From assembly GCA_026874595.1 (NCBI GenBank), contig CM049307.1, positions 52,887,370 through 52,951,369 of the forward strand: 64,000 nt of DNA, written 5' to 3'. The translations under genes were made by a program, and so were the position numbers. The notes beneath the pieces are model-generated. The model made no database searches. It saw nothing but the letters and a program-made list of their open reading frames with translations, and had not been told where the DNA came from. Position 1 is the first letter of the stretch. Every line of letters starts with the position of its first letter. Source of the DNA: Sipunculus nudus. Its lineage: Eukaryota; Annelida; Sipuncula; Golfingiida; Sipunculidae. Positions 35,601 to 46,199 of this stretch are shown one piece after another.

Positions 35601-36865
35601 TTGAGAAGAATTTCCACAAGTTTCATGTGCTTTGTCATACTTTACAAATTAGTAAGACTTTGATAGCTTATTCAATAATTCATATAATAATGGATACACT
35701 GGAAAATGGAACCCTAGCATAAAACTGGAAAAGTAAAAATTGTGAAAAGTTTACCTCACAAATATAAAGCCATTCACAGTATTATTGGTCATTGCCTGGG
35801 AATTCATCGTAGTGACAATTTATATTTTTATAATGTAGCTATACCTGTTTCATTATCTATTTCCTTGTTTTTGTGGACATGTTTTCCTCATAGATTGGGA
35901 ATAGTTGCAGGAAGTTGCCAAAGCTGCATCCATTTGGGACCCTGTCTAGATAGACCTATATAAATATCATTGATGTTTTGTTTAGGATTGAACCCAGTTG
36001 CTTTTAACAATAAAATTGAATTTACAATAGCCTTAACTACAACCATACTATCCTGTTCAATATTTCATGCAACAGGTCTAAATGTGAAAAAGAGCATTGT
36101 GCATTGAAAATGATCTGTGTAAATGTGTTCACTAAATGCCACATGACTGCATAAATATTTGAATATATTTACAGTAAACATGCTTTATAATATTCATTAT
36201 TCAAACTGTTGGTCTTTCACAATATTAATCCTCTTGTAATCATCTCTCATATTGAAATTTATCAAAAATAAGTTAACTGCAAAAAGAGCACTGGTTTGCT
36301 TTTATTTAATAATGAAACAACAGGGCATCATTGATATAAAATTGGATTATCTAAAACTTCATTTTCTAAACTGAAAAAATAAATATTCATTAACATGGTA
36401 TCTCATATTTGTTGTTTGTCCTTTTACAATTCAGATTGAAGACTCTTTTATGTACTCTGTGTAAAGAAAGGAGTAAAATTTTAAAACTATATATTAGATC
36501 CTGTCCCTGGAGATCCCATAACATTAGGAAAAAAAACCTTCACTCAGGGACTTTGCATTATTTGCATTTGTAGCTTTACTCACAGTCATCTTCAAGCATG
36601 CCAGTCTCCTTGTGATATGGTGGCAAGCTACAGTTATAAACAAAATAAGTCCATGAGTTGAGAATTTGACTAGCCTTACAGTATATTTGTATTTGCAGGC
36701 ACCTGGAGGGATGAGACGTGGCCGGACAATTGGACAGCTGTTACCGTTGATGGGAAGAGGTCCGCACAATTCGAACACACGCTGCTTGTAACGGACACTG
36801 GGTGTGATATTTTGACGGCGCGCCCCGATCGTAATGGACAACCTCACTTCATGGACAATTTATGA
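22796..36865 (+). CDS. METAP1: Methionine aminopeptidase 1 (type I MetAP with N-terminal zinc finger)
   Basis: Removes initiator Met from nascent proteins; cytosolic and ribosome associated. Thirteen exons: 22796-22918, 24747-24798, 25246-25337, 25583-25643, 26397-26488, 26992-27075, 27519-27586, 28640-28710, 28961-29092, 29601-29706, 30927-30964, 33577-33642, 36699-36865; they sum to 1152 nt (383 aa plus stop), close to the human 386 aa. All junctions keep frame with GT-AG introns. Residues 12-55 form the eukaryote-specific C6H2 zinc finger (C12, C17, C25, C28, C39, C43, H51, H55) that binds the ribosome. In the pita-bread fold the metal ligands are D216, D227, H290, E323 and E354, with active-site H199 and H297. 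The first ATG is chosen by homology and its TISU context; a second in-frame ATG is codon 5. Introns 5, 7, 10 and 11 carry identifiable mobile elements. Confidence 0.98.
23570..23750 (+). repeat. ~190-bp dispersed repeat, copy 3 (METAP1 intron 1)
   Basis: Opposite orientation to the other two copies: GTCCCCCGCTCTATGGAAGG, GTCTGTCTCTCTGTC, ATTCCAATTTAAGTTAGTGA, then CATACCTTGGTTGGGATTGG. A GC-rich hairpin begins directly after it. Confidence 0.85.
23751..23796. other. Strong GC-rich hairpin in METAP1 intron 1
   Basis: Left arm 23751-23770 and right arm 23780-23796 form a 17-bp stem (GCCGGCG...ACGCAACAGA against its complement) with a 3-nt bulge on the left arm and a 9-nt loop. Confidence 0.9.
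24379..24515. repeat. Tandem duplication, ~75-bp spacing, METAP1 intron 1
   Basis: Both copies contain ATTTCTCAATGT, TTATGTTC-CCTGCAGATGTCTCCA-ATGTCATAGTGGAT. Confidence 0.9.
24747..24798 (+). CDS. METAP1: METAP1 exon 2 (zinc finger C half)
   Basis: 52 nt encoding [18 protein letters not shown]43, H51 and H55 complete the C6H2 finger. Acceptor ATAATAG, donor GTAAGT, ends phase 1. Confidence 0.95.
25246..25337 (+). CDS. METAP1: METAP1 exon 3 (linker)
   Basis: 92 nt. Encodes the linker with [16 protein letters not shown], matching the conserved PW-x-G-[YF]-x-[YF]-TG-x-LRP segment that precedes the catalytic domain. Acceptor TTTTGCAG, donor GTAAGG, ends phase 0. Confidence 0.95.
25583..25643 (+). 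CDS. METAP1: METAP1 exon 4 (linker)
   Basis: 61 nt encoding [16 protein letters not shown] (last codon split), the conserved [10 protein letters not shown] segment. Acceptor TTTGTAG, donor GTAGGT. Confidence 0.95.
26397..26488 (+). CDS. METAP1: METAP1 exon 5
   Basis: 92 nt ending in the first catalytic-domain helix, [11 protein letters not shown], in phase 0. Acceptor TTGTCCAG, donor GTAGGT. Confidence 0.95.
26822..26943 (-). repeat. tRNA-derived SINE (METAP1 intron 5)
   Basis: Minus strand reads GTGGTGGCGTAATGGTTAAG, an A-box-like tRNA start, then GGGTTGTGGGTTTGCGTCTC, a degraded B box (consensus GGTTCGANYCC). The tRNA fold is not intact, so it is a SINE rather than a working tRNA gene. 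Confidence 0.7.
26992..27075 (+). CDS. METAP1: METAP1 exon 6
   Basis: 84 nt, phase 0 both ends. [13 protein letters not shown] then [13 protein letters not shown], the second helix pair of the pita-bread fold. Donor GTAAGG. Confidence 0.95.
27519..27586 (+). CDS. METAP1: METAP1 exon 7
   Basis: 68 nt encoding [17 protein letters not shown] (last codon split), the signature YPSPLNY-FPKS segment lining the Met pocket. Acceptor GTTATAG, donor GTGAGT. Confidence 0.97.
28133..28425. mobile_element. PIF/Harbinger-like MITE, copy 1 (METAP1 intron 7)
   Basis: 293 bp. Left end GGGCAAAAAAATAAAAGGTA then TGGTTCTCAGGCAC; right end is its inverted counterpart (GTGTCTGAAAACCATACCTT...GGCC). Flanks are TTA on the left and TAA on the right. 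Internal sequence matches 54356-54692. No ORF, so non-autonomous. An (ATT)n tract lies just downstream (28490-28548). Confidence 0.8.
28640..28710 (+). CDS. METAP1: METAP1 exon 8 (active-site His)
   Basis: 71 nt encoding [12 protein letters not shown], with H199 the substrate-binding histidine, then GDIVN. Acceptor TTCCTGCAG, donor GTAAGT. Confidence 0.97.
28961..29092 (+). CDS. METAP1: METAP1 exon 9 (two metal Asp)
   Basis: 132 nt. LDIT supplies D216 and [11 protein letters not shown] supplies D227, the two metal-binding aspartates. Where human has VDIT this protein has LDIT. Acceptor CATTGCAG, donor GTAAGT. Confidence 0.97.
29601..29706 (+). CDS. METAP1: METAP1 exon 10 (metal His)
   Basis: 106 nt: [18 protein letters not shown] and [11 protein letters not shown], with H290 as metal ligand. 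Donor GTCAGT, ends phase 2. Confidence 0.97.
29971..30826. mobile_element. hAT-type non-autonomous DNA transposon (METAP1 intron 10)
   Basis: 856 bp with terminal inverted repeats TAGTGGTGGG...CCCACCACTA and a perfect 8-bp target duplication ATGTAGAT at 29963-29970 and 30827-30834. The 8-bp duplication and TAGTG ends are hAT hallmarks. Subterminal GATCGATTA / AATCGATT and AAACCGACTGA words recur near both ends. No transposase ORF. Confidence 0.92.
30927..30964 (+). CDS. METAP1: METAP1 exon 11 (microexon-sized)
   Basis: 38 nt encoding [12 protein letters not shown]; the FH histidine (H297) is the second catalytic histidine. Acceptor TCTTGTAG, donor GTAAGT. Flanked by introns each holding a DNA transposon. 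Confidence 0.96.
31230..31430 (+). repeat. Dispersed repeat, left part (split by the TIR transposon)
   Basis: Matches 37290-37500: ACCCAAGGT, CATCCATTAA, TTTTAGTGT, ACCATAACTACTTACAAATAGAT. Continues after the insertion at 33190-33480. Contains AGGTCAAAGGTCA at 31388. Confidence 0.85.
31431..33179. mobile_element. TIR DNA transposon, 1.75 kb, nested in a repeat (METAP1 intron 11)
   Basis: Imperfect 32-bp inverted ends: left 31431-31462, right 33148-33179, both with GCGRCTCCGGAGATCC and TTCTCCTGTA or ATCTCCTGTA. Further inside, both ends also share an inverted GGCGAAAGCAAATATGGCCG / GGGCAAAAACAAAAATGGCC word. It interrupts a repeat found uninterrupted at 37290-37750. The middle (31860-32660) is very AT-rich with (AT)n, (AC)n blocks. 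Superfamily not assigned; a TA or longer target duplication cannot be fixed by eye. Confidence 0.8.
31515..31792 (+). pseudogene. Decayed transposon ORF with SAP-like segment
   Basis: ATG at 31515 opens 29 codons rich in Ser and Asp and stops at TAG 31602. The following DNA continues as protein-like sequence in another frame, with [10 protein letters not shown] resembling the helix of a SAP DNA-binding motif, to a TAA at 31790 that overlaps AATAAA. One stop and one frameshift make it non-functional. The SAP reading is my inference from a short motif. Confidence 0.45.
33190..33480 (+). repeat. Dispersed repeat, right part
   Basis: Matches 37500-37760: GATGGATTTTGAT, TGATGAGGTCAGA, TGGATTTTCATGA, TAACATTCT-GGCAAAATT and a second AGGTCAAAGGTCA at 33431. 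Confidence 0.85.
33577..33642 (+). CDS. METAP1: METAP1 exon 12 (metal Glu)
   Basis: 66 nt encoding [22 protein letters not shown]323 in TIEPM is a metal ligand. Acceptor TTTTACAG, donor GTCAGT. Confidence 0.97.
33700..35230 (+). repeat. Nested 140/280-bp repeat array (METAP1 intron 12)
   Basis: Head segment (GACAAAATTGGGATAC..., GCTGCCGCTGCAGAGATTTC) is shared with 41231. GAAATTRTGCATRYCCAT recurs near 34460, 34741 and 35019 (~280 bp). Each unit has two related halves (~140 bp), both running from a GAAAT-TG-GCATGTCCAT word to a GGTGGCGCCACC-type palindrome (e.g. 34665, 35208). Confidence 0.9.
36699..36865 (+). CDS. METAP1: METAP1 exon 13 (terminal, metal Glu, stop)
   Basis: 167 nt: [25 protein letters not shown] with metal ligand E354, and a C-terminal tail ending HFMDNL, TGA at 36863-36865. 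Acceptor ATTTGCAG. Possible poly(A) signals AATAAA lie at 37487 and 37834; the 3' UTR end is not determinable and would run into repeats. Confidence 0.97.
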
Positions 36866-37289
36866 ACTGCCCCTTGTGATTAATTGTTTGACAGACACCA
36901 GCACCATCTGGTGGTGGTATTGAACTACACTTTTGGTACAGTGTATAAACTGGTGATATAGATCAAATTTAGCACAACTATCTTTTTTTTCATGTTGGCT
37001 GACTGTGATTTCAAACCGTTGATACTGATCTTCTTATCTCCCTAAGAGTGTAGTTCTAACTTCTTGCACCAGGTGGCCACCAGTTGTGTTGGGTCACCAA
37101 TGCATCCAGTAAGCCTGACACAAGCGTTCATTAATCCCTGTTGGTTGGAGCTGTAAGGTGACATTTGTTTTACTGGTACACACTGAAAGCCCATATGTAG
37201 GGCACAGAGAATATATTTTTTGCGGCTTAATATTGTATGTCAGAATGGTTCACTTACTATCATTTAGCTTTTTATTTGAGGGGATGTAT

Positions 37290-37760
37290 ATGGGTATTAT
37301 GGTTTACCCAAGGTCTGACCTGCGTCCATCCATTAATTTTTAGTGTCACTGCGGATGTCATCTTACCAGGACATTGATGGATTTTTACAAAAGTCACCAT
37401 AACTACTTACAAATAGATTATCTCACCTGAGTTTGATGAGCAAAACCCTTGCATATTTAACAAGGTCTTCTTTGTGGTGTAGCTACAATAAATTATGATA
37501 GATTTTGATAAACTCAACAGGAATATTAATATAATATATAGTTCGGTTTTCAAGCAAAATCCAGGCATATTTAATGAGGTCAGAGGTCACCAGACTTTGG
37601 TGGCACCATAGTGACTTACCAATAAATCTAATGGATTTTGATGACTCCCAGTATAAATATTTACTAATAGAGTTTCTCTCCTGAATTACATTCTCAGCAA
37701 AATTTGCACATATTTAATGAGGTCAGAGGTCACCAGATACCCCATGAGCATATTATACAC
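37290..37760 (+). repeat. Dispersed repeat, uninterrupted copy in the METAP1 3' flank
   Basis: Uninterrupted relative of 31230-31430 + 33190-33480. Carries two AGGTCAGAGGTCA elements (37577 and 37720). Confidence 0.85.
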
Positions 37761-40700
37761 AATTTGTGGTGCTTTTGCTATTTCCAAATTTTAAAACATT
37801 TATTTTGCAGCCAGTTGTTCTGTCCGCTAATACAATAAAACCGAGAAAATTATGACCACCAATGGTACTTCAATAAAGTGGTTATTTTTTTTAGTCGGTC
37901 ATCTAAGCAAGGTCTCCTATAAAGAGCAAAACAAATCATGACCGTGAACAAGTGGTCATTAATTTGAGGTGACTGCTTGAAGGATGTGGTTGTTAGGCAA
38001 AGTTTGACTGTATCTTAATCAATTACTGGTGTCATGAATTACAGTTGAAAAATTAATTGGATTTTACAAACATGATTTATGATATAATGCTGTACAGGTA
38101 TTATAAAACAATTCCTATGTGATGTTGTTCTGTTGATACCATCCAATACTGACAAGTACCAGTATATATTGATGACTGTCATAAGGTTCGATTGTCCCCA
38201 TGCTTGTGGGGGGCGTCTTGCTCAATTGCTGCTGTACCAAGCCATGAAACCCTTAAACTTTGTAATCATATATATGTAATAAATGGTCATTGTGTTGCAA
38301 GTCAATTGTTTATAGTAATGTCTAATGGGCTGCATGCTAATCATAAGTTGTTGTTTGAGACAGAATGTTTTTTCACAAACCCACTCTGTCACAGAATATG
38401 ATTGGCAGCTGTGGAGATGGTTTCAAATCAACATGGATGCACAGAAACTGATTAGCAGAAACAGTACACATGCCATCTGATGGCCGTACCATGTAACTTC
38501 ATAAATCAAGATTATTCAGGCCTTCAACTGGTACTTCTTTTATGTTTATACTGTCGTGTTTCTTCTTGTTATTCATTGGAGTGTTGCGCCTGCACAAGCT
38601 AGGCCCTCTGGTCACCCAGTATTGTTATGGTAAGCAGACATGCAGGGACCCTATTTACTTACATACATCACAGTAACAACATATAAAATAAATGAACTAA
38701 AGGATTGTACTGTTAAGTGCATGTGCAAGGATGATTTTGCTTGGAAACTCTTGTATTCAGCCAAAAAAAAATTGTAGCAAAGGATGATACATACATGATT
38801 GCAAATATTTTTTTACCTTGAAGTGAGGTTTTATCTTTCCTTCAAAGCAACATACCTTTACATTTTACTATAATCTATTAGTTGCCAACTTGGTACTTTA
38901 TCACACTGTGCAAAATTGTACTCCCTAGGAGTATGACTGTTGGTTAGGGATTGTGGGTAAAGAAATTCTATTCCCACAATGCACAGGGGCTTCTTAATAC
39001 AACAGAGGTGTAGGTATTAAAGTAGTGAAGAGTGAAATGGAGTCTGTTTCATATGTTGGATAAGAATTGTTTCAAGACAAAAAACATGTATATTGATGTT
39101 TTTGTGGTAAGGACATCGTGTTATAAGTAATATTTTGTAAGGATAAGCAGAAAATGTTTCTTTAAACTGTGCCAATTTTGATTTTGAAGATTGACAGTTG
39201 AGACATAATCCCAGCCATTCCCTCAATTCCCAAGTGGAAGATATTAATTTTAAGTAAAAACAACCTCTGATAGAAGGGTGGGTACCATTACACCAAAGTG
39301 TTACTACATTGGCTGCAGATTCCTATTGTACCATTATTTTGAAAAACACCTGAAATCCCAGGCTGCTTGGGCAGACTATGTCATCAGCTGTGGAAAAGTT
39401 TACAATAAATTGATTTTATTCTATGTTGGCACCCAAGTGAGATTATATTCACATTGAATTCAGGTTAATGTTCTTATATGTTTTCAATGGGACACACGCA
39501 CAAACTAACACAGGTGTCAGGGATGGATTTGGGATAATTTATAATAATAAAAGGGTGCCAAAATTAATGATGAGGTGACAAACTACTGTTGCTGGGACTG
39601 TCAAGCGTCAGTGATAGAGAGGTGTCTGATATTAAGGGGTGCCAATGATGTGCAGTTTCACTGTCTCTTCACACTAAACATTTTATTATATTCTTGATTT
39701 TGCATGGGATATTCCAATCTGAACTTTACAGTTTGATGAGTTTTAAATTAAATTTTTTTTTACTGTTTTTGATTGATTCTGTTGTTTGATGATAATAAGC
39801 TACATTGATTTTACTAATACATTCTTTTATACTTTCACCAATACCTCCTATATAAAAGAAAGTAGACTGTATTGAAAAAAGAATACAGTGTTATTGCCCC
39901 ATCATGGCTTGGTATGAAGAGTAACTGGGATATCAATGATCAGATTATACTGAGTAGTTTAAAAAGGAAATGTTCACAGGTAAATAATTTTCATTGAGCC
40001 TAGCTTCAAGAAATTCCTGCGAACAAAATTTGTAAACTGACATGAGAGTATTAGAGCTACATCTATGCAACGTTTACCTGATTTCAGTGATACCCTGGTA
40101 CTGATATTTTATCCAGCTCCATTTGGTTTATGCGAGAGGTATATTGTTACACACTCAATAGTGTGTATGGGTAATTTAATTGACCAGGTAAAAGACTGAT
40201 TATAAAGTTAATATATTTCAAAATTTAAATGGGCAATTAGATTACATACACCAGGAAAAGTTCTCTGTCTTTGTATTATCACCAGGAAAGGCTAACATTG
40301 TGTGGTGTAAACAATCAAGGCATGTCGATCAGCAAAAGTTAGAGGACATAAAAAAAAGTATAACAGTAACAGTTGTAATCATGATCAGCTTACTGGTGGA
40401 CTGAATGTAAACGGTTGCTTGTTACAAGGTCAGAGGGTACACCTGTTATCTGCATTCAAGCTATAACTAGTATTTCAGCTGTTTTTTTTTTTTTTTGCAA
40501 AGTGTGGATACTGTAAATAAGGCATGTATTGCTCCTATATATATAAAGTTTGGATATTTATATACCCTTTGTGAGTGTTGTTTGTCTGTCTTGTGTGTGT
40601 GTGTGTGTTTGTGACTGCTTATGTATATATTTTTTGTGGCATGGGTTAATGAACTGGATGGGGTTGGTAGGGAGTAGCAGCAGGGCAAACCATATTTGCA

Positions 40701-41220
40701 AACTCATGACAGAGTCAGTTATATGGTATATATCCTTTATACAAATGATTGATAAAATTCAATTATTTACCCATGGGCTTTGCAACTGTTTTCAGTGGGC
40801 AACAAGAACAAAAATCTGGAATTTAGAAAATCCAGAATTACAGTTGCACATTTCCACTAAGAAAAGGGGCCTGTTTTGGTGTTGAAATGAAATTTTTTGT
40901 AGAGTTTCAAAAACAGTATATAATCGATAACAGCTTATAGATTTATGTTTTAGAGTTAACTGGTTTACCCTTTATCACCTCTGTGGTACATTTTGAGCCA
41001 AAAGTTTATGGGTATCACATGTAATATGCATTACTTGGTTCTTATGGGTTCTTGAAAAGCTGGAAAGTATTTGAATTTAAAGTACATGTACTACCATCAA
41101 AACCTTGAAAATCCACCTTGAAATAGCACTTTTCCTTTGAAATACTTGAAAAGCCTAGAATCGTTAAGCACAACTGTCATCTCTATTTTCATTTCTTACA
41201 AGTGTGTCATTAGATTCTAT
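37761..41220. other. Intergenic DNA, no gene seen
   Basis: 37840-38015 contains degenerate short repeats of a GTGGTC-type word ending in GTTTGACTGTA, probably an old SINE or simple repeat. 38950-39200 is a diverged repeat (partner 57170-57430). A T-run lies at 40482-40495 and a (GT)n at 40592-40609. No supported exon. Confidence 0.5.
38950..39200 (+). repeat. Diverged dispersed repeat (partner 57170-57430)
   Basis: Both copies share GGGATTGTGGGTAAAGAA, CCCACAATGCA, GGGGCTT-TTAA-TACA, later GTATATTGATGTTTTTG / GTATGAATGTTTTTG and ATAAGTAAT-TT-GT. Confidence 0.7.
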
Positions 41221-41224
41221 GTAC

Positions 41225-42515
41225 TGATTGTATCCCCAGACAAGTCGGGATACCATGGTTCAGGCAGTTGTGCTGCCGCTGCAGCAGAGATTTCTTTTGG
41301 ATGATATAACTCCAGAAAGATTTCACAGATCTTTACCAAACTTGACATGTGCATAGATATGGGTAAGAGGATGAAGCCTGTTTAAAATGAGGGTCTATGA
41401 GAGTGACCTTGACCTTGAATAGGTCCATTTTGGGGGAAAATCACACAAATTCGTTAATATCTCAAGAAATCATGCGTTGATTGATCCTAAAATCAAGTTG
41501 ACCAAAGATTTTGGATAGTGTTGTCATGTTCGAATACTTGTGGCACCACCTTTTATCCTATTCTTCTTTTTGTGCCATTTATTCCCCCATCGTTGCCACA
41601 TGACAGTGCTGTGAGCATCATAAGCCAAAATCTAATGTATAGATTTCATTCATATTATACATTTACATAGACATGGGTTATGGGATGATGTATATTTAAA
41701 TTGGGGTCATGAACATTCCTTTAATATTGCCATTTAAGGTGAAAAAAAAATCACACGAAAATAATAAATATCTCAATAAGGGATGAATGGATTGGTCCAA
41801 AAATCAAACTGACTGAAGATTTTGGATAGCTTTGTCTTCTGTGGCAGACAGGTGGCGCCACCTTCTGTCCTTTTCTTGTTTCGTGCCTTTTAATACCCCA
41901 TCATTGCCACTTGACAGTACTGTGAGCATTATAAGTCGAAAACTAAAGGACAGATTGGGCTGAAATTGTGCATATCAATAGATCTTGGACTCCTCCATCT
42001 TGTACTCAAAACTGGTGGCGCTATCTTCAATCGTTTGACTTGGTGTCCATCTGTACATATGCTTTGGGTGAAAATTGCACATATATCTCCGGAGTGGTTC
42101 AAGGTATTGGTCTGAAATTTGGCATGTCCATCCATCTTGGAAAGTTTTCTCCTAGACCAGAAAGGTTGCACTAGTACTGTGAGCATTATAAGTCGAAAAC
42201 TAAAGGACAGATTGGGTTGAAATTGTGCATATCAATAGATCTTGGCCTCCTCCATCTTGTACCTAAGACTGGTGGGGCCATATTCAATCGTTTTGGTGTA
42301 GCGTCTACCTGTACATGTGCTTTGGATGAAAATTACTCATATCTACGCAGTGGTTCAAGGTATTGGTCTGAAATTTGGCATGTCCATCCCTCTTGTAAAG
42401 TTTTCTCATAAACCAGACAGGTGGCGCCAACCACCATTCCGTTTCCGTAAAAAGAAATTAATGCTCTTTTCTCAGGAGTGATTTGCCCTTTTGGCCTGAA
42501 TTTTTTGCATGTCCA
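41225..42515 (+). repeat. Nested 140/280-bp repeat array, intergenic
   Basis: Same family and orientation as 33700-35230, starting with TATCCCCAGACAAGTCGGGA. A 65-bp block beginning TGTGAGCATTATAAGTCGAA at 41921 recurs almost unchanged at 42178, so part of this array expanded recently. Confidence 0.9.
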
Positions 42516-44950
42516 TCAGTGATTCAGGGTGGCCCAAATATTGGTGTAGATGGAAGAAACCATAGACGCTCGCCAAGTGTCAGTATATGCTGCTTAAGTT
42601 CCGGGGGGGGGGGCTTTCTTAAAGGGGGAGATTTATTGTCTGGGGATTCTTGAATAAACCCGTATTTCGAGAAAAATATTGTTTGTCAAGTTGAAAGATG
42701 GAATAAACCATGGTCGCTTGCACAGTGTCAGTATATGCTGTTGAAGATGGGGCCTAATTCTTAAAGGGGGGTGGTGGTGTTGGTTTATTATTTATATTGG
42801 GATACTATTGCACCTGCGGTTCCAAGAAATCATAGTCTAGTATTTTTTTTCGCATGGTTTACACGTGATCACAGCATTTGATTAATTGAAAGACAATTTG
42901 ATTTAGGTCCTCCAAATCAGTAAATAAACCTTGGAAATTTGTTAAAAGCTGTTGAGGGATACAGGTATACAAACCCTTGTACTCAATAACATCTTAATTT
43001 TCCTGCTTTAACATTTAATGTCTTCGTATAACATTATTATGAGTGAGTGCTGTCATTTTCTAATTTATCTGGTCTGGGCCAATAGTCTGTGAGCTCAAAA
43101 ATTTACTAAAGTAGTCTGGATAAACTTCTCACTCACTCATAGATTGAATCATATAACAGGTTGAATACAATATATTGGATGATGTTGGGCTGGACTTTTT
43201 ATAGATTAACAAAAGACAATCTGTAGATCAACGTATCATATATATTAAATGTTATTTTAAGATAAAATTTAAAAAAATATATCAGAGTTACAGGTCTTGC
43301 AAAATAATGATAACAAAACTGGGTATAATTAACTCAGGCCGGCTTCAATACTACTCGTGCATGAGTTAAGATATTTATGTAAGGTAGCAAAATCAAAGGC
43401 TAACGCCTTTAAATATTAACACATTTTTGACCTCCCTCAGGCAGTTTTTGATTTATCCATGCATACGAATTATCTGGGTGTCGTGTTTCATAAGTGGTGT
43501 TAAAAATAAGTGACGTTGATCTTCATTCACACATGAAACATTCTTGTTTATGACTGCGTCCAACATGGGTTCCAAAGAGATTATTCAACAGCTGCCAATG
43601 AAACATTTATTATGTGGAATATGCCGTGTTTGGTGATTTCGGGTGACCAGATTCAAGCCCTGAGAGAAAATGTGCTTGACCAACGTGCCAGCTCAAGTAA
43701 ACTTTAAAAACCAATCTACATGTATATGCGGACACGTACTTATAAATGTAAAAAATATGCATACATTCATGTAAGCACCCATTCTTTGAAAATATTTGAA
43801 AACTGTGAAGGATATATTAAGAGCAATACCAACATTTTCTGTTGTAGTTAATGAGACAGGAACAAATATACGCCTGCGCCATTTTCATACTATCAAGTCC
43901 GTGGCTACGCTTTCTCATACCTTGATCCAGCGAGCCGCTCTGGCGTCTATTTTACGAATAATGACCACGGTAATTGAACCAATTAATGACCTGGCAAACT
44001 TGTTCTATGAGGACGGATGGTGCGATGTTTGAATCATGCTGGGAAGGCACAAAGAATATCAGAATACTGATCAAATAAGCCATATAAACCCATCCGTTTC
44101 AGGTACGAGTTCAAGATTGCCCAGACGGCATGAGAAAAGTGTTTAAATGTCTGCATTTTGTTTGTTGAATATGACAAGAAAAAGTGATTTCGGCCCGAAC
44201 ACTTGCAGGCATGTATAGGTATTGCCTATAGCCCAGTATAATGTCATGCATCATGTAAGGTTTTACGAGGCGTGTGTCATACATGGAAAAAACGAGGCGA
44301 AGCGGAGCGAATGCCATGACTGAAACGTCATTAGATGTGCTGGAAAATTTTTTTTTGTTTAATATTTAAAACTAAATTATAACGTTTATAAATACAAACA
44401 TGTACCAAAATGTAGAGAATCTTCTTAGCTTTCAGAAAATGCATACTTCAAGGAGTCCCAAAGAAGGAAGGTAAAACAGAATACTGATTCAGGTCATACT
44501 TTAGAACCAGTTCCGCTACCTCTATCAGATATGGAATCGGAATGATAAATGAATTGATAAATTAATTTAAACTCTTGTATTTACAGTCATGTTCACACCT
44601 TTTTGCTCTCGAGCTCCAATCTCAGGACGAATATATCATGTACATGATGTGATAAGCATCATTTATATTAACAGTGAAAATCACCTGATATAAAACATTT
44701 AATATCAGCGCAGTAATATTGCTTGGGAAAATTAGAGAATTTCCTTGCGTACGGTAATTCTTTGTTTTTTGGAAGAAAATATTAATTAAATAATAGATAA
44801 ACCCCTTACACAGACTATTATAATTGTTTGCAATAAATGGATTGCAAATCAAATCCAAAGGCAATATAAAGCAATAATCGAAACTGAATCGAAGTCGACG
44901 TGGCAATTCACGGGCCTACATTACAAACCATGTCCATACCGTTTAAAATA
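42516..44950. other. Intergenic DNA, no gene seen
   Basis: An open frame at 43796-44032 (+) has no recognisable domain, start context or splice signals. A G-run lies at 42604-42612. Confidence 0.5.
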
Positions 44951-44989
44951 AAGGTTAATAAACATAAAAGCCGTGTTTATGTTGTTCCA

Positions 44990-45310
44990 AAATGTCGGAA
45001 CTGCGGGGAACCAGAACATATGACCATGAGAGTGTAGTATAAAGTTCCCTGTGATTTGCTAAGATTGTGGCAAAGAAGACCACAATGATAAAAGGCAAAG
45101 GACTGTCGTCCGGACAAAGGTCATTACTCACTGCACAAGGTCACATAAAGGGTCATTTTATTTACCGAAGCTCCGGACGAACTACCTGAGAAATACATTT
45201 CGATTCACAGGTCCAAAATTGTGGGATAATTTACCAAGAAAAACTTAAGAAGCCCTATCCCTGCACCATTTAAGAAACGCCTCAAGCACTTGATATCCAT
45301 TTGGGGGGGG
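44990..45310 (+). pseudogene. Non-LTR retroelement relic
   Basis: CRNCGEPEH near 44993 looks like a broken CCHC zinc knuckle. Further on, GPKLWDNLPRK followed in another frame by APFKKRLKHL resembles the C-terminal end of LINE reverse transcriptase proteins. Stops and frameshifts throughout. The assignment rests on two short motifs. Confidence 0.45.
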
Positions 45311-46199
45311 GGGGGGGGGCTGAGTCCCCCTAATAAAATAATGGGTAGAAAACATAATAAGTACTAGTATTCTCTTGTATACAGTTAGTATTTTCTCATG
45401 TACAGGTCTTTTATAGCCTACTACAAGTATGAGTGTAATTTATTTTACCTTTCGAAGTTCGATCAGTCCATCAAATTATACCCACCCCTTAAGAGTAAGC
45501 CAAGAATTTAATGGACCTGTCTAAAAGAGTCCGGAAAAAGCGCGGTGTTTCCGCGTGCATGGAAAAGCTGCCTTGAAAATGAATAGGCCTACTTTGTTAT
45601 CAACCCTTGATCTACTATTGCCCCCCCCCCCGGGAATATTTGGTTTCGCTGCCTATGCCACTTATATTGGCACCATTTTATATTTTTAGTTGTTTTATAA
45701 CTGTTGTGATTTTAACCGAGGCCTTTTAGAAAATCAGGCTATGCCTGAATTTCTTTCCCCGTAAATATTACTCTCCTCACGCAGGAGTTATACACTGCAG
45801 TCGTCAAAGGTCTCATTAGATCCCGGAGAGCTTATACCGGACCCCCGTCGTCGTAGGCGTCAGCGTCGTCCGTAGTCACCCCAGGTTAAAGTTGTTTGTA
45901 AACTCTTTATAATCGGGCAAACACTTACCCTATTGCTTTCATATTAGACAGATGTACTGTATAGGTGGTTAGGAATCCACCATATGATTTGAAGATCAAA
46001 AGGTCCAAGGTTAAGGTCACAGGGTTCCGTTGTTCATGAACAAGTCAGGTTAAAAGATTTTGGTTAGGCTCATCGCTCCATTGCTAATGAAAATTTTTCA
46101 ATTAAATTTAGAACACTGATGAACAGTGACAATACCCAGCACAGCTAATAGAAAAATATGACAGGTATATTTCGCATCCTTCAGTGCTATTTGTTTTCT

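Noticed and set aside
33700-42515. CRISPR-like array of regular repeats
   Set aside because: Units of 140-280 bp without short direct repeats and unique spacers in an animal genome; these are dispersed or satellite repeats.
43796-44032. 78-codon open frame
   Set aside because: No recognisable motif, no start context and no splice partners; kept only as a note.
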